A stretch of 64,000 nt of DNA, taken from contig NZ_CP097463.1 in the NCBI RefSeq assembly GCF_027247405.1, positions 620,001-684,000 of the forward strand. Reading direction: 5' to 3'. The position numbers and the translations under genes were made by a program. Shown here piece after piece: positions 7,734 through 15,654 of the stretch. Position 1 is the stretch's first letter. Every line of letters starts with the position of its first letter. Source of the stretch: Jatrophihabitans cynanchi. GTDB taxonomy: Bacteria; Actinomycetota; Actinomycetes; Mycobacteriales; Jatrophihabitantaceae. Below the pieces are notes generated by a model that did not search any database, was not told the origin of the DNA, and saw nothing but the letters and a program-made list of their open reading frames with translations.

Positions 7734-8198
7734 ATGGTCAAGGTCAGCGGCGAGACCGACATCCGGGCGAGCGCGAAGCAGATCCTCGAGGTGCTCGCCG
7801 ACCTGCCGAGCTATCCGGCGTGGTCCGCCGTCCACAAACGGGCGACCGTGGACGAGCGTGACGGCGCCGACCGGCCCGCGCGCGCGACGATGGCTGTAAC
7901 GGCGGCCGGGCTCACCGACGAGCAGGTGATCGACTACGCGTGGGGCCAGCGCGGCGTGAGCTGGACGCTCGTCCACGCGTCGCAGCAGTCCGACCAGCGC
8001 GGCAGCTACACGATCACCCGCGGCCCCGACGGCACGTCGCACGTGCGCTACGACCTCGAGATCACCCCGATCTTCCCGGTGCCGGGTTTCGTCGTTCGCC
8101 GGGTGATGCGCCACGCGGTGCAGGCGGCGACGGAGGGGCTGCGGGCGCGAGTGGAGTCGCTGCACCCGGCTCAGGGGCCGCGCCGGCGGCGCGCCTGA
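7734..8198 (+). CDS. SRPBCC (START-like) family protein
   Basis: 154 residues. A single helix-grip fold can be recognised: beta start KVSGETDIRASAKQILEVLA, the DLPSYPAWSAV loop usual in mycobacterial-type polyketide cyclase/dehydrase proteins, and a long C-terminal helix (RRVMRHAVQAATEGLRARVE). Such proteins bind hydrophobic ligands, often lipids. No catalytic residues can be assigned. It follows the PAP2 gene on the same strand after 77 bp. Confidence 0.82.
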   Translation: MVKVSGETDIRASAKQILEVLADLPSYPAWSAVHKRATVDERDGADRPARATMAVTAAGLTDEQVIDYAWGQRGVSWTLVHASQQSDQRGSYTITRGPDGTSHVRYDLEITPIFPVPGFVVRRVMRHAVQAATEGLRARVESLHPAQGPRRRRA

Positions 8199-8232
8199 GC
8201 GCCGGAAGGTCAGCGCCGCGTGTGCGCGCGTT

Positions 8233-8637
8233 TCAGGGCCGTCCGTCCGTCCGCTCGTTCTGGTAGTTGCTGATCTCGATGAGGTTCGCGTCGGGGTCGC
8301 GCAGGTAGACGCTCAGGATCGGACCGGTCGCCCCTGTCCGTGGCACCGGGCCCTCGACAAGCGGCACGCCGTGCGCCTGCAACTCCTCGATCACGGTGTG
8401 CAGCGGCGTCTCGGCGACAAGGCACAGGTCCGCGCTCCCGGGTGTCGGCCGGTCGGCCTTCGGTTCGAACTCGCGGCCAGCCGCATGCAGGTTGATCTTG
8501 CTGCGGCCGAAGACGAGCGCCTTTCGACCCGCGCCGAACTCGACGGCTCGCATGCCGAGCACCCGCGCGTAGAAGTCGATCGTCGTGTCGATGTCCCGCA
8601 CTGTCAGCACCAGGTGGTCGAGTCGGTCGATGAGCAC
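8233..8637 (-). CDS. VOC family protein (glyoxalase-like)
   Basis: 134 residues covering two beta-alpha-beta-beta-beta modules. The first metal position is in RLDHLVLTVRD, and the last is in RDPDANLIEISNY, which matches the usual His...Glu ligand pattern of virulence-protein/dioxygenase types. The substrate is unknown. Convergent with the SRPBCC gene. Confidence 0.87.
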   Translation of the reverse strand: MLIDRLDHLVLTVRDIDTTIDFYARVLGMRAVEFGAGRKALVFGRSKINLHAAGREFEPKADRPTPGSADLCLVAETPLHTVIEELQAHGVPLVEGPVPRTGATGPILSVYLRDPDANLIEISNYQNERTDGRP

Positions 8638-8777
8638 GAAAGGACGCTAAGCCCGGTGCGCGCGAATCTGAACCCTCGGGTGCCGATTGTCACGTGCCGG
8701 TCGCGATCGTCGTCGACGGCCGGCAAGCCTTCGCCGATCACTCCCGCCGACGTGCGAGCTCGGCCGATGACGGGCCA

Positions 8778-8824
8778 GCGTTAGGGATCCGTCAGCGGAC
8801 ATGCCTTCGGCGTAAGGAGTCCGT
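8778..8824 (+). promoter_or_regulatory. Pair of direct repeats before the kdp relic
   Basis: GCGTTAGGGATCCGT (8778-8792) and GCGTAAGGAGTCCGT (8810-8824) agree at 12 of 15 positions. They start 32 bp apart, about three helical turns, and stand 68 bp before the kdpF-like start. The arrangement looks like a response-regulator site and might be the former KdpE operator; this is inference. Confidence 0.35.
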
Positions 8825-8891
8825 GCCGTGATCTGTCGCTCGAGGCGGCCACGAGGTACCGATTGTCCAGGCGAGAACAGAAGGACCGGCG

Positions 8892-8966
8892 ATGGCAGGC
8901 GCGGGATTCGTGCTGATGACAGTGGCAGCGTTCGTCGTGCTGGTCGTGGTGCTGCGGGGGGCTTGA
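8892..8966 (+). pseudogene. kdpF: kdpF-like remnant (24-residue membrane peptide)
   Basis: ATG 8892 with AAGGA about ten bases upstream opens a 24-residue hydrophobic peptide, MAGAGFVLMTVAAFVVLVVV then LRGA. KdpF subunits are single-helix peptides of this length at the head of kdpFABC. The sequence is too short to prove identity. The kdpC fragment six bases downstream is the main support. kdpA and kdpB are missing. Confidence 0.45.
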
Positions 8967-8972
8967 GCTGCT

Positions 8973-9240
8973 GTGACCGTTGAGAGCAGCAACCTCGGCC
9001 CCAGCTCGGCCAAGCTGACGGCATTGATCGCGGTGGCGCGGGACGCCGCGACGACGGCCGACGGCGTCCCCTCGACCGTGGTACCGCCGGACGCGGTCGC
9101 CGCGAGCGGGTCCGGACTCGATCCGGACATCAGCCCCGCTTACGGCTACCAACAGGTAGACCGGGTCGCCGCCGCCCCCGGCCTCGCGCCCGCCACGGTG
9201 CACCGCCTCGCCAGCGCACACGTCACCGGCCGGGGCCGTC
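8973..9240 (+). pseudogene. kdpC: kdpC fragment (K+-transporting ATPase subunit C)
   Basis: From 8973 the frame encodes the C-terminal half of KdpC: SSNLGPSSAKL, then VPPDAVAASGSGLDPDISP, then QVDRVAAAPGL and AHVTGR, all in the family order. The N-terminal membrane helix and first third are absent. After about 9240 the reading leaves the KdpC pattern, with no (G)FLGEPRVNVL end. With the kdpF-like peptide just upstream, the simplest history is a deletion of kdpA, kdpB and the start of kdpC. No kdpD or kdpE is nearby. It cannot form a functional pump. Confidence 0.8.
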
Positions 9241-9357
9241 GAGGCCTACGACCGGCCGAAGACCGTTGCGCTCCTGGGAGGCTGGAGATCATCCCGCAGC
9301 GCGAGATCGCCTACCGCGATGCGAGCCTCACCGAGATGGACAGCGCCCGGATGCAGG

Positions 9358-9858
9358 TCAATCGCTCGTGGTCGGGTCCGGAACCGCGCGAGAACCGAGA
9401 CGTTCCTCCGCGTAGGCCCGACCCTTCTCCGTTGATTCCAGTACGAGCGCAGCGATGTCTGCAAGCCGGTACACCTCGCCGCCCCCACCCCAGGTGCCCT
9501 CGGGGATCTCGATCGGGAACACCCAGACGATGAACGGATCCCGCGAGCGGCCCATGCGTTCCTCGGCGTCGAGCACCGCATCGGTCAGCGCCGCGATCAT
9601 TGCGGCTCGGCGCTGGTCGTCGTACTGTCCCTCCGGCAGTTGGGGCACGAGCTTGTAGCGCGGGCGATCCGTCGGTTCGCCGCCAACGAAGACGTTCGCC
9701 GGGCGGTGCACCCAGGTCCAGGTGATCGAGCGCGCTTCAACGTTGGTGGGGTCGTTGCCCTCGTGGGTGATGAGCAGGTCGGTGAGTCGGGCGACGAGGT
9801 GCTCCTCCACCTCTGTGGTGAGCGCGTCCTGCGGGATGTGGATGTCGAGCATTGGCAT
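9358..9858 (-). CDS. Tautomerase-superfamily protein
   Basis: 166 residues. The protein begins MPMLDIHIP, so removal of Met leaves the N-terminal Pro that serves as catalytic base in 4-oxalocrotonate tautomerase relatives. The length suggests a fused double unit, as in cis-CaaD-like or MSAD-like members. Other visible parts are GQYDDQRRAAMIAALTDAV and a Gly-rich stretch GTWGGGGEVYRLADIAAL. The physiological substrate is unknown. 92 bp downstream of the MFS gene on the same strand. Confidence 0.72.
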   Translation of the reverse strand: MPMLDIHIPQDALTTEVEEHLVARLTDLLITHEGNDPTNVEARSITWTWVHRPANVFVGGEPTDRPRYKLVPQLPEGQYDDQRRAAMIAALTDAVLDAEERMGRSRDPFIVWVFPIEIPEGTWGGGGEVYRLADIAALVLESTEKGRAYAEERLGSRAVPDPTTSD

Positions 9859-9950
9859 GGCGATCTCCGTTCAATGTGGCCCGAGCCGGCCGGTTGCCGG
9901 CATCGGTCGGGACGGGTCGGGACGGTTGGGACGGGCCGGGATGAGGGTTG

Positions 9951-11426
9951 TCAGGCGCGCGAATCGCTCCCGGCGGCTCGGTTCCGCTGGTTGATGCGCC
10001 GCTGGTTGATGCTCCGCTGGTTGATGCCCAGGGCCGCAAGCACCGCGGACAGCCCGACCGCGAAGGACACCCACCACGCCTGGTGGTAGACGCCGAGCGG
10101 TGCTGCCGCGGAGGCGGTGCCGAGTATCGCGACGAGGACGCTGACGCCGATGACGGAGCCGAGCTGGGCCGACATCTGCACGATCGCACTGCCGGTCGCG
10201 GCTTCCTCCGGTGGGAGCTCGACGGTGGCCGTGCTGACCGCGGCGGGGATCGCGAGGCCGAGGCCGAGGCCGAAGAGCAACCAGCCGGGTAGGAAGCGCG
10301 CGGCGTAGCTGGGTTCCACCTGCACGAGCGTGACGAGCAGGATCGCACCCGCAGCCGCGATGATCAGCCCTGCCGCGGAGACGGTGCCGACGCGGGCCCG
10401 GCCCTTCTGCACGAGTCGCTCGGCAACGCCGGCGCCGACGGCGAACATCACCGGAGCGGGCACGGTCGCGAACCCGGTCTTCAGCGGCGAGTAGCCCCAG
10501 TGGCCCTGCATCCAGAGGATGGCCGAGAGCAGGACGAGGCCGAACGAACCGAAGGCGAGCATCGCGACGAGGTTGCTGGCGGTGAAAACCCGGTCCCGGA
10601 AGTAGTTGAGCTGGATGACGGGCGCGGCGTGTCGGGCGGAGCGCAGGAGGAACGCGGCCAGCGCAACGGCGGCAGCGGCCAGCGAGATGATCACGCGCCC
10701 GCTCGTCCACCCCCAGTCCGGTGCCTTGACCACGCCGAGGCACAACGCGGCGACCGCGGCCATCATCAGCAGGCCGCCGGCGATGTCCGGGAACGGGCCG
10801 CTGCGCTCGTGCCGGGTGTTCGGCACGACGATGCCGGCCACGACGAGCGCGCCGAGGGCGATCGGGATGTTGATCAGGAACAGCCATCGCCAGGACGCCT
10901 GGATGAGCGTTCCGCCGGCGATCGGCCCGCATGCGGCGGACAGCGCGCCTGTGGTCACCCAGATCTTCACGTAGGCGGTCACCTTGGCCGGCGGCGCGCT
11001 GGTCAGGACCAGCCCGAGACTGCTCGGGGTGAGGACCGCGGCTCCGGCAGCCTGCAGCACCCGGAAGCCGATGAGGACCCACAGGTCGTTGCTCAGTCCG
11101 GCGCCGAGGCTTGCCGCCGCGAAGACGGTCAAGCCGAGGAGGAAGGCGGCCTTGCCGCCGTACCGGTCGGCCAGGCGCCCGGCCGGCACGAGCAGGGCGG
11201 CGTAGACGATGGCGTAGGCGTTCAACACCCAGCTCAGGTCGGACAGCGAATCGGCTGCGACGCCGCGGCCGATCGCCGGCAGGCCGACGTTGGTGATCCA
11301 GACGTCGAGCTGCGCGAGAAACGTGGCGACGCAGAGGACGGCCAGGACGACCGCGCTGGGAATGCGCCGCGCGGTCGGGGCAGGGTTGCGCATGTCGGCC
11401 GGCGCGACGGGTTCATGAACGGTCAT
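9951..11426 (-). CDS. MFS exporter, DHA2 (14-helix) family
   Basis: 491 residues from ATG 11426, chosen for the GAGAGG seven bases upstream; the open frame reaches 141 bases farther without a better start. Fourteen hydrophobic segments can be counted. Family marks include the helix 1 motif LAQLDVWITNVGLPAIG, the loop motif AGRLADRYGGK, and motif C in helix 5 (SAACGPIAGGTLIQ). DHA2 proteins export drugs or metabolites with proton exchange. The C-terminus carries a small INQR repeat coded by 15-bp units. The substrate cannot be predicted. Confidence 0.88.
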   Translation of the reverse strand: MTVHEPVAPADMRNPAPTARRIPSAVVLAVLCVATFLAQLDVWITNVGLPAIGRGVAADSLSDLSWVLNAYAIVYAALLVPAGRLADRYGGKAAFLLGLTVFAAASLGAGLSNDLWVLIGFRVLQAAGAAVLTPSSLGLVLTSAPPAKVTAYVKIWVTTGALSAACGPIAGGTLIQASWRWLFLINIPIALGALVVAGIVVPNTRHERSGPFPDIAGGLLMMAAVAALCLGVVKAPDWGWTSGRVIISLAAAAVALAAFLLRSARHAAPVIQLNYFRDRVFTASNLVAMLAFGSFGLVLLSAILWMQGHWGYSPLKTGFATVPAPVMFAVGAGVAERLVQKGRARVGTVSAAGLIIAAAGAILLVTLVQVEPSYAARFLPGWLLFGLGLGLAIPAAVSTATVELPPEEAATGSAIVQMSAQLGSVIGVSVLVAILGTASAAAPLGVYHQAWWVSFAVGLSAVLAALGINQRSINQRRINQRNRAAGSDSRA

Positions 11427-11612
11427 CGGAGCCTCTCGGTGTGGCGATGTGTGCATCGGTGGGACGGTCCGGGCCGGGCTGGTCGTCCGGGCGCCCGGCG
11501 ATCGGACCGGCGCGTCCGGGCGCGCTGGGATCAGCGCAGGTCGCTGCGCTGGATGTGGTCGGCGCACGGACGCGCCACGTGCTTGTGGTGGGCTGTGGTC
11601 AGCCGGAGCGAT

Positions 11613-12518
11613 TCAGGCGGGTGAGGTCTCTGAGTCCGTGGGCGGGCCTTGCAGAACTGCGCGATCTCGCTCGGCGTCACCCGTCATGGCGGCGAGGATC
11701 TCGTGCGCCACACGGTCCGGTTCGTCCAGGGGAAGGAAGGTGCGGCCGCCCTCGACCTCGACGATCCGAGCGTTCGGGAATATGTCGGCGAGACGGTGGG
11801 CGAAAGCGGGCTTGAAGTACCGGTCGGCGGCCCCCCACACCATCAACACCGGTTTGGTGAACCGGTGGAGACGGGTGGAGACCTCGAGCAGGTCCGACGG
11901 ATCGATGGCGCGCATGAAGCGGGCGGTGTCCCGCCGGATCTGACCGTCGGTGAGCGCCGGTGTGATCCACCGTCGCGTCAGGTCGGCGTCCAGCGGCTTG
12001 GCCGTCAGCGGCCCGAAGCCCAGGGCCGAGTGCCGCACCCAGGTGGGCCGCACCGTGGTCATCAGGAACTTCAGCCGGCCCGGCCGGCGGCCGGCCTTGA
12101 CCAGCAGTCCGAACGGTGCCGGGGGGAACTGGTCGAATGCGTCGCAGTTGGTGAGCACCAGCCGACCGATCCGGTCATCGTCGAGATCGATGAGGAACTG
12201 GCAAAGCGCGCCGCCGGTGTCATTGCCGACCAGGATGACCTCGCGCAGGTCGAGCGCCTGGAGGAAGTCGATCACCAGCTGCGCAACGGAGCGGGGGTGG
12301 AGATCGGCGTCGGGGTGCAGAGGGACCTGATGGGCGCCGAGCGGCAGATCCGGCGCGTAGGAGCGCACGCCAGCCCTGGCCAGGGCATCCGCCACTGCGG
12401 TCCACAGCTCGCCGTTGACGAGGATGCCGTGCAGGAAGACCACGGGTGGCTCGCCGCTCACGGCCGGTCCGGCGACCCGGTAGTGCAGCGGCCCCTGCGG
12501 GAGATCGATCGTCGGCAT
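11613..12518 (-). CDS. Alpha/beta hydrolase
   Basis: 301 residues. ATG 12518 is preceded by GAGGAGGG, so the longer open frame to 12650 is not used. The oxyanion segment is VVFLHGILVNGELW; the expected nucleophile elbow is VGNDTGGALC, with Asp in place of Ser as in haloalkane dehalogenase relatives. The late segment KPVLMVWGAADRYFKP is also typical. A dehalogenase or epoxide-hydrolase-like role is possible, but the substrate is unknown. It is divergent from the TetR gene, whose operator lies between them, so it is probably the regulated target. Confidence 0.85.
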   Translation of the reverse strand: MPTIDLPQGPLHYRVAGPAVSGEPPVVFLHGILVNGELWTAVADALARAGVRSYAPDLPLGAHQVPLHPDADLHPRSVAQLVIDFLQALDLREVILVGNDTGGALCQFLIDLDDDRIGRLVLTNCDAFDQFPPAPFGLLVKAGRRPGRLKFLMTTVRPTWVRHSALGFGPLTAKPLDADLTRRWITPALTDGQIRRDTARFMRAIDPSDLLEVSTRLHRFTKPVLMVWGAADRYFKPAFAHRLADIFPNARIVEVEGGRTFLPLDEPDRVAHEILAAMTGDAERDRAVLQGPPTDSETSPA

Positions 12519-12560
12519 CTGCGCCCTCCTCGGGATAATATGGCGCCATGACCCCGTCAC

Positions 12561-12579
12561 CATACATACTGTCTGTATG
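12561..12579 (+). promoter_or_regulatory. Putative TetR operator
   Basis: CATACATACTGTCTGTATG contains the inverted arms CATACA (12561-12566) and TGTATG (12574-12579). It lies between the divergent hydrolase and TetR genes and includes the ATG of the TetR gene (12577). Confidence 0.7.
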
Positions 12580-13182
12580 ACAGGCAAGCCGCGAACCCAG
12601 AAGTCTCGATCGGCCGCTACCCGCGAGGCGCTGGTGAGCGCTGCGCGCACCCTGTTCGCGGCCCGGGGCTATGCCGACGTGGGCACCGAGGAGATCGTCC
12701 GCACCGCAGGGCTGACCCGCGGTGCGCTCTACCACCACTTCGCCGACAAGGAGGCCCTGTTCGCCGCCGCCTTCGAGGAAGTGGAGGTCGAGACGAACGT
12801 CCGCATCCTGCAGGCTGTGGAGAGCGACGGCACTGCCGACCCGATCGCGGCGATGCAGTTGGGCGCCGCGGCCTTCCTCGACGTGTGCACCGAACCGGAG
12901 ATGGCTCGCATCATGCTGCTCGATGCGCCCTCCGTGCTCGGCTGGGAACGATGGACCGAGATCAGCAACCAGCACAACATGGGACTGGTGCAGGCGCTGC
13001 TGACCCGGGCGGCGGAGGTCGGGCGCATCCCCGCCCAACCGATCCCGCCGCTCGCCCACACCCTGCTCGGCGCGCTCCGCGAAGCCGCGCTCTTCCTCGC
13101 GCGCGCCGACGACCGCGCGCAGGCCCGCTCCGACGTCGGCGCCGTCATGGACCTCATCATCCGGTCGATCGGTTCGGCCTGA
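12577..13182 (+). CDS. TetR family transcriptional regulator
   Basis: 201 residues. N-terminal helix-turn-helix at about 16-62 (TREALVSAARTLFAARGYAD ... GLTRGALYHHFADKEALFAA). The C-terminal ligand-binding part follows the AcrR-like pattern with MARIMLLDAPSVLGWERW. The start ATG lies inside the predicted operator, so the transcript is short-leadered or leaderless, and repressor binding would cover its own start. It probably represses itself and the divergent alpha/beta hydrolase. Confidence 0.9.
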   Translation: MTGKPRTQKSRSAATREALVSAARTLFAARGYADVGTEEIVRTAGLTRGALYHHFADKEALFAAAFEEVEVETNVRILQAVESDGTADPIAAMQLGAAAFLDVCTEPEMARIMLLDAPSVLGWERWTEISNQHNMGLVQALLTRAAEVGRIPAQPIPPLAHTLLGALREAALFLARADDRAQARSDVGAVMDLIIRSIGSA

Positions 13183-13296
13183 GCAGTCCCGCTCGTGCCG
13201 CTCGCGGCCGGCGTTGGACAATTGCTCCTCGCCGCGAACCGAACCGCGCGACCAGAGCAGCCGCTTCGCGATCGGCCTCAACCAGGTCGACTCGGG

Positions 13297-14016
13297 TCAG
13301 GCGACGCCGCTGAATGCGATCAGGTGCCCAATCCCGTAGGTGACGGCCATCCCAAGAGCGCCGCCGATGACGACCCGGGCGACTGCGGCTCGGACCGGTG
13401 CACCGCCGAGGCGAGCGCTCGCCGCGCCGGTGAGGCCGAGAGCGAGCAGCACGACTGCGAAGGTCAACGGCACTCGTACCGCAGCGGGCGGGACGAGAAT
13501 CGCCAGCAGCGGCAGGAGCGCACCGAGCGTGAACGCGGCCGCTGATGCCGCGGAAGCGTGCCACGGGTTGGTGAGTTCGTCGGGATCGAGTCGCAGTTCT
13601 GCTTCGGCGTGGGCAGCGAAGGCGTCGTGTGCGGTCAGCTCGGCTGCCACCGTTGCGGCAGTTGCGGGGCTGAGTCCCTTGCTTTCGTAGATGGCGGCGA
13701 GTTCGGCGAGTTCCTCGTTCGGCTGGGTCGCCAGCTCGTTGCGCTCCTTCGCGAGCAGTGCGCGCTCGGAGTCGCGCTGACTGCTGACCGAGACGTACTC
13801 GCCCAGCGCCATCGACACCGCGCCGGCCAGTAGCCCGGCGACGCCCGCGGTCAGGATCGGGCCGCGGGCGGTCGTGGCGCCGGCGACACCGACCGCGAGG
13901 CCCGCGATGGACACGATGCCGTCGTTGGCGCCGAGGACGCCTGCCCGCAGCCAGTTCAGCTTCCCGCTCATGGCTCTCGTGTGGGGTTCGTTGCGGTGAG
14001 CGCGCCAGCTCGTCAT
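13297..14016 (-). CDS. VIT1/CCC1-type iron/manganese transporter
   Basis: 239 residues. Conserved beginning WLRAGVLGANDGIVSIAGL, then GLLAGAVSMALGEYVSVSSQ, a metal-binding cytoplasmic helix region rich in Glu (ELAELAAIYESKGL), and three C-terminal helices. These proteins carry Fe2+/Mn2+ across the membrane in exchange for protons. In bacteria they protect against metal excess. It is downstream of the arsR-like gene on the same strand after 135 bp, so it could be in its regulon. Two in-frame Met codons near the start are possible; a start at 13971 (MSGKLNW) is an alternative. Confidence 0.87.
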   Translation of the reverse strand: MTSWRAHRNEPHTRAMSGKLNWLRAGVLGANDGIVSIAGLAVGVAGATTARGPILTAGVAGLLAGAVSMALGEYVSVSSQRDSERALLAKERNELATQPNEELAELAAIYESKGLSPATAATVAAELTAHDAFAAHAEAELRLDPDELTNPWHASAASAAAFTLGALLPLLAILVPPAAVRVPLTFAVVLLALGLTGAASARLGGAPVRAAVARVVIGGALGMAVTYGIGHLIAFSGVA

Positions 14017-14151
14017 GAGAGGTCCTTTCTCAGCGCCCTTGGCCGAGGCCTACTTCGACTTCGCGCAGACGCCGCGGTTGATCGCAGCTGTGCTGTCCGA
14101 CGTGAGCGTGCACATGCGGCGTGGGCATCCGGTGACAGTCTGCGATGACGA

Positions 14152-14496
14152 TCAGTCGTGCACCGGCGCGCCGCTGACCTGGTGATCGGCTTGGAACAGT
14201 GCCTCGGCCAGCAGCGCGCGCACGTGTCCTCCGCGGAGCCGATACACCACCCGCTGGCCCTGACGGGTGCCTTCCACGAGACCGGCGAACCGCAGCTTCG
14301 ACAGGTGCTGACTGGCAACCGTCGGGCGGCAGCCGGCCACGGCGGCCAGGCTCGCCACATCCAGGTCGGCGTCGCGCAGCGCCCACAGCATGCGGACCCG
14401 GGTCGGGTCGGCCAGCAGCGTGCTGCACTCTGCGGCGAAGCAGGTCGGCGCCCGGCTGATGGACGCCGTCGACCCGGACCTTGTCGACCAGGCCAC
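14152..14496 (-). CDS. ArsR/SmtB metal-sensor regulator with replaced 5' end
   Basis: About 114 residues from a GTG at 14496, the only reasonable start. The winged helix is intact: LLADPTRVRMLWALRDADLD, AAVAGCRPTVASQHLSKLRF, then GLVEGTRQGQRVVYRL. The C-terminal part has AEALFQADHQ and ends SGAPVHD, with possible His ligands. The first ~20 residues (WSTRSGSTASISRAPTC) do not look like the family. On the other strand the same DNA encodes the start of an orphan CDF domain. This suggests the true 5' end was lost by deletion. Whether it still works is uncertain. Confidence 0.7.
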   Translation of the reverse strand: MAWSTRSGSTASISRAPTCFAAECSTLLADPTRVRMLWALRDADLDVASLAAVAGCRPTVASQHLSKLRFAGLVEGTRQGQRVVYRLRGGHVRALLAEALFQADHQVSGAPVHD

Positions 14497-14719
14497 TGCG
14501 GCGATCGCCGGTGTCGATGGCATCCACACCGTTGATGACCTGCGCATCCGCTGGATCGGGCACACCCTGCACGCCGAGGCCGACATCACAGTCGACGCCG
14601 CGGCTACCTTCGCCGAAGCCCACGACATCGCCCACCACGCCGAAGCCCACCTGCTCGCCGACGTCCGCCGCCTCACCGGCGTCACCGTCCACGCCAGCCC
14701 CGCAGGGGTGCACCAGTGA
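14459..14719 (+). pseudogene. Orphan CDF C-terminal domain (remnant of a cation efflux gene)
   Basis: From ATG 14459, 86 residues match only the cytoplasmic dimerisation domain of cation diffusion facilitators: MDAVDPDLVDQATAAIAGV, RIRWIGHTLHAEADI, then AHDIAHHAEAHLL and TVHASPAG. The whole membrane part is missing. The homology seems to start a few codons earlier (GARL), so this is more likely a relic than a designed small protein, although it could still be translated. It overlaps the start of the divergent arsR gene by 38 bp, and its stop overlaps the GTG start of the next gene. Confidence 0.7.
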
Positions 14720-15654
14720 GCGAGCACCACGACCATGACCACGGCGGTCATGACGGTCACGGCCATGACCATGCACAGTCCGACGAGGGGCACCTGAGGA
14801 TCGCGCTCGGGCTGCTGGTCGCGTTCATGCTCGCCGAGGTCGTCGTCGCGATCGCGGCCGGGTCGCTGGTGCTGCTGTCCGATGCGGGGCACATGCTGTC
14901 TGACGTCGGCGCGCTCGCCGCTGCCCTCTGGGCGCTTCGGCTGGCTCGACGACCCGCGGAAGGCGCGTGGACCTACGGCTGGAAGCGTGCCGAGATCCTG
15001 TCCGCCGCCGGCAACGGCGTCACCTTGCTCGTCGTATCCGGCGTCGTCAGCTACGAGGCGATCCGCCGCCTGGTTCACCCGCCCGCCGTGAGCGGCCTGC
15101 CTGTCCTCCTCGTCGCCCTGGTCGGGGTAGCGGTCAACATCGCCGCGACCTGGATCCTGGCTCGCGGCAACCGCGACAGCCTCAACATCAAGGGCGCGTT
15201 CGCGCACCTGCTCACCGACCTCTACGGATTCATCGGAACCGTGATCGCCGGCATCGTCATCCTCACCACCGGGTTCACCCGCGCCGACGCGATCGCGTCC
15301 CTCGTCGTCGTCGCGCTCATGTTGCACGCGTCCTGGGGGCTGCTGCGCGACTCCGGCCGGGTCCTGCTCGAAGCCGCACCGGCGCACATCGACCTCGATG
15401 ACATCCGCGCCCACCTGCTCGAGGTCGAGCACGTCCAAGACGTCCACGACCTGCACGTCTGGACCGTCACCTCGAGTCTGCCGACCCTGTCCGCGCACGT
15501 CGTGCTCGACGACGAGTGCTTCCACGACGGGCACGCACCCGAACTGCTCGACGAACTGCAGGCCTGCCTGGGTGAGCACTTCGACCTCGCCCACTCCACC
15601 TTCCAGCTGGAGCGAGCCGCCCACGCCGGCCACGAGAACGAGATGCACCCGTGA
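14716..15654 (+). CDS. CDF family Zn/Co/Cd efflux transporter (CzcD type)
   Basis: 312 residues. The N-terminus is a His-rich metal-binding tail (about 3-18, HDHDHGGHDGHGHDH). Six membrane helices follow with the binding motifs LSDAGHMLSD (helix 2) and FAHLLTDLYG (helix 5), the HxxxD/DxxxD set of zinc transporters. The cytoplasmic C-terminal domain includes HDLHVWTVTSSLPTLSAHV. It pumps Zn2+ or similar ions out by proton exchange. GTG start overlaps the stop of the orphan CDF domain (GTGA), and its own stop overlaps the next start. Confidence 0.92.
   Translation: MSEHHDHDHGGHDGHGHDHAQSDEGHLRIALGLLVAFMLAEVVVAIAAGSLVLLSDAGHMLSDVGALAAALWALRLARRPAEGAWTYGWKRAEILSAAGNGVTLLVVSGVVSYEAIRRLVHPPAVSGLPVLLVALVGVAVNIAATWILARGNRDSLNIKGAFAHLLTDLYGFIGTVIAGIVILTTGFTRADAIASLVVVALMLHASWGLLRDSGRVLLEAAPAHIDLDDIRAHLLEVEHVQDVHDLHVWTVTSSLPTLSAHVVLDDECFHDGHAPELLDELQACLGEHFDLAHSTFQLERAAHAGHENEMHP

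Noticed and set aside
9240-9357. Further coding sequence after the kdpC fragment
   Set aside because: Neither frame matches the KdpC end or KdpD; treated as non-coding.
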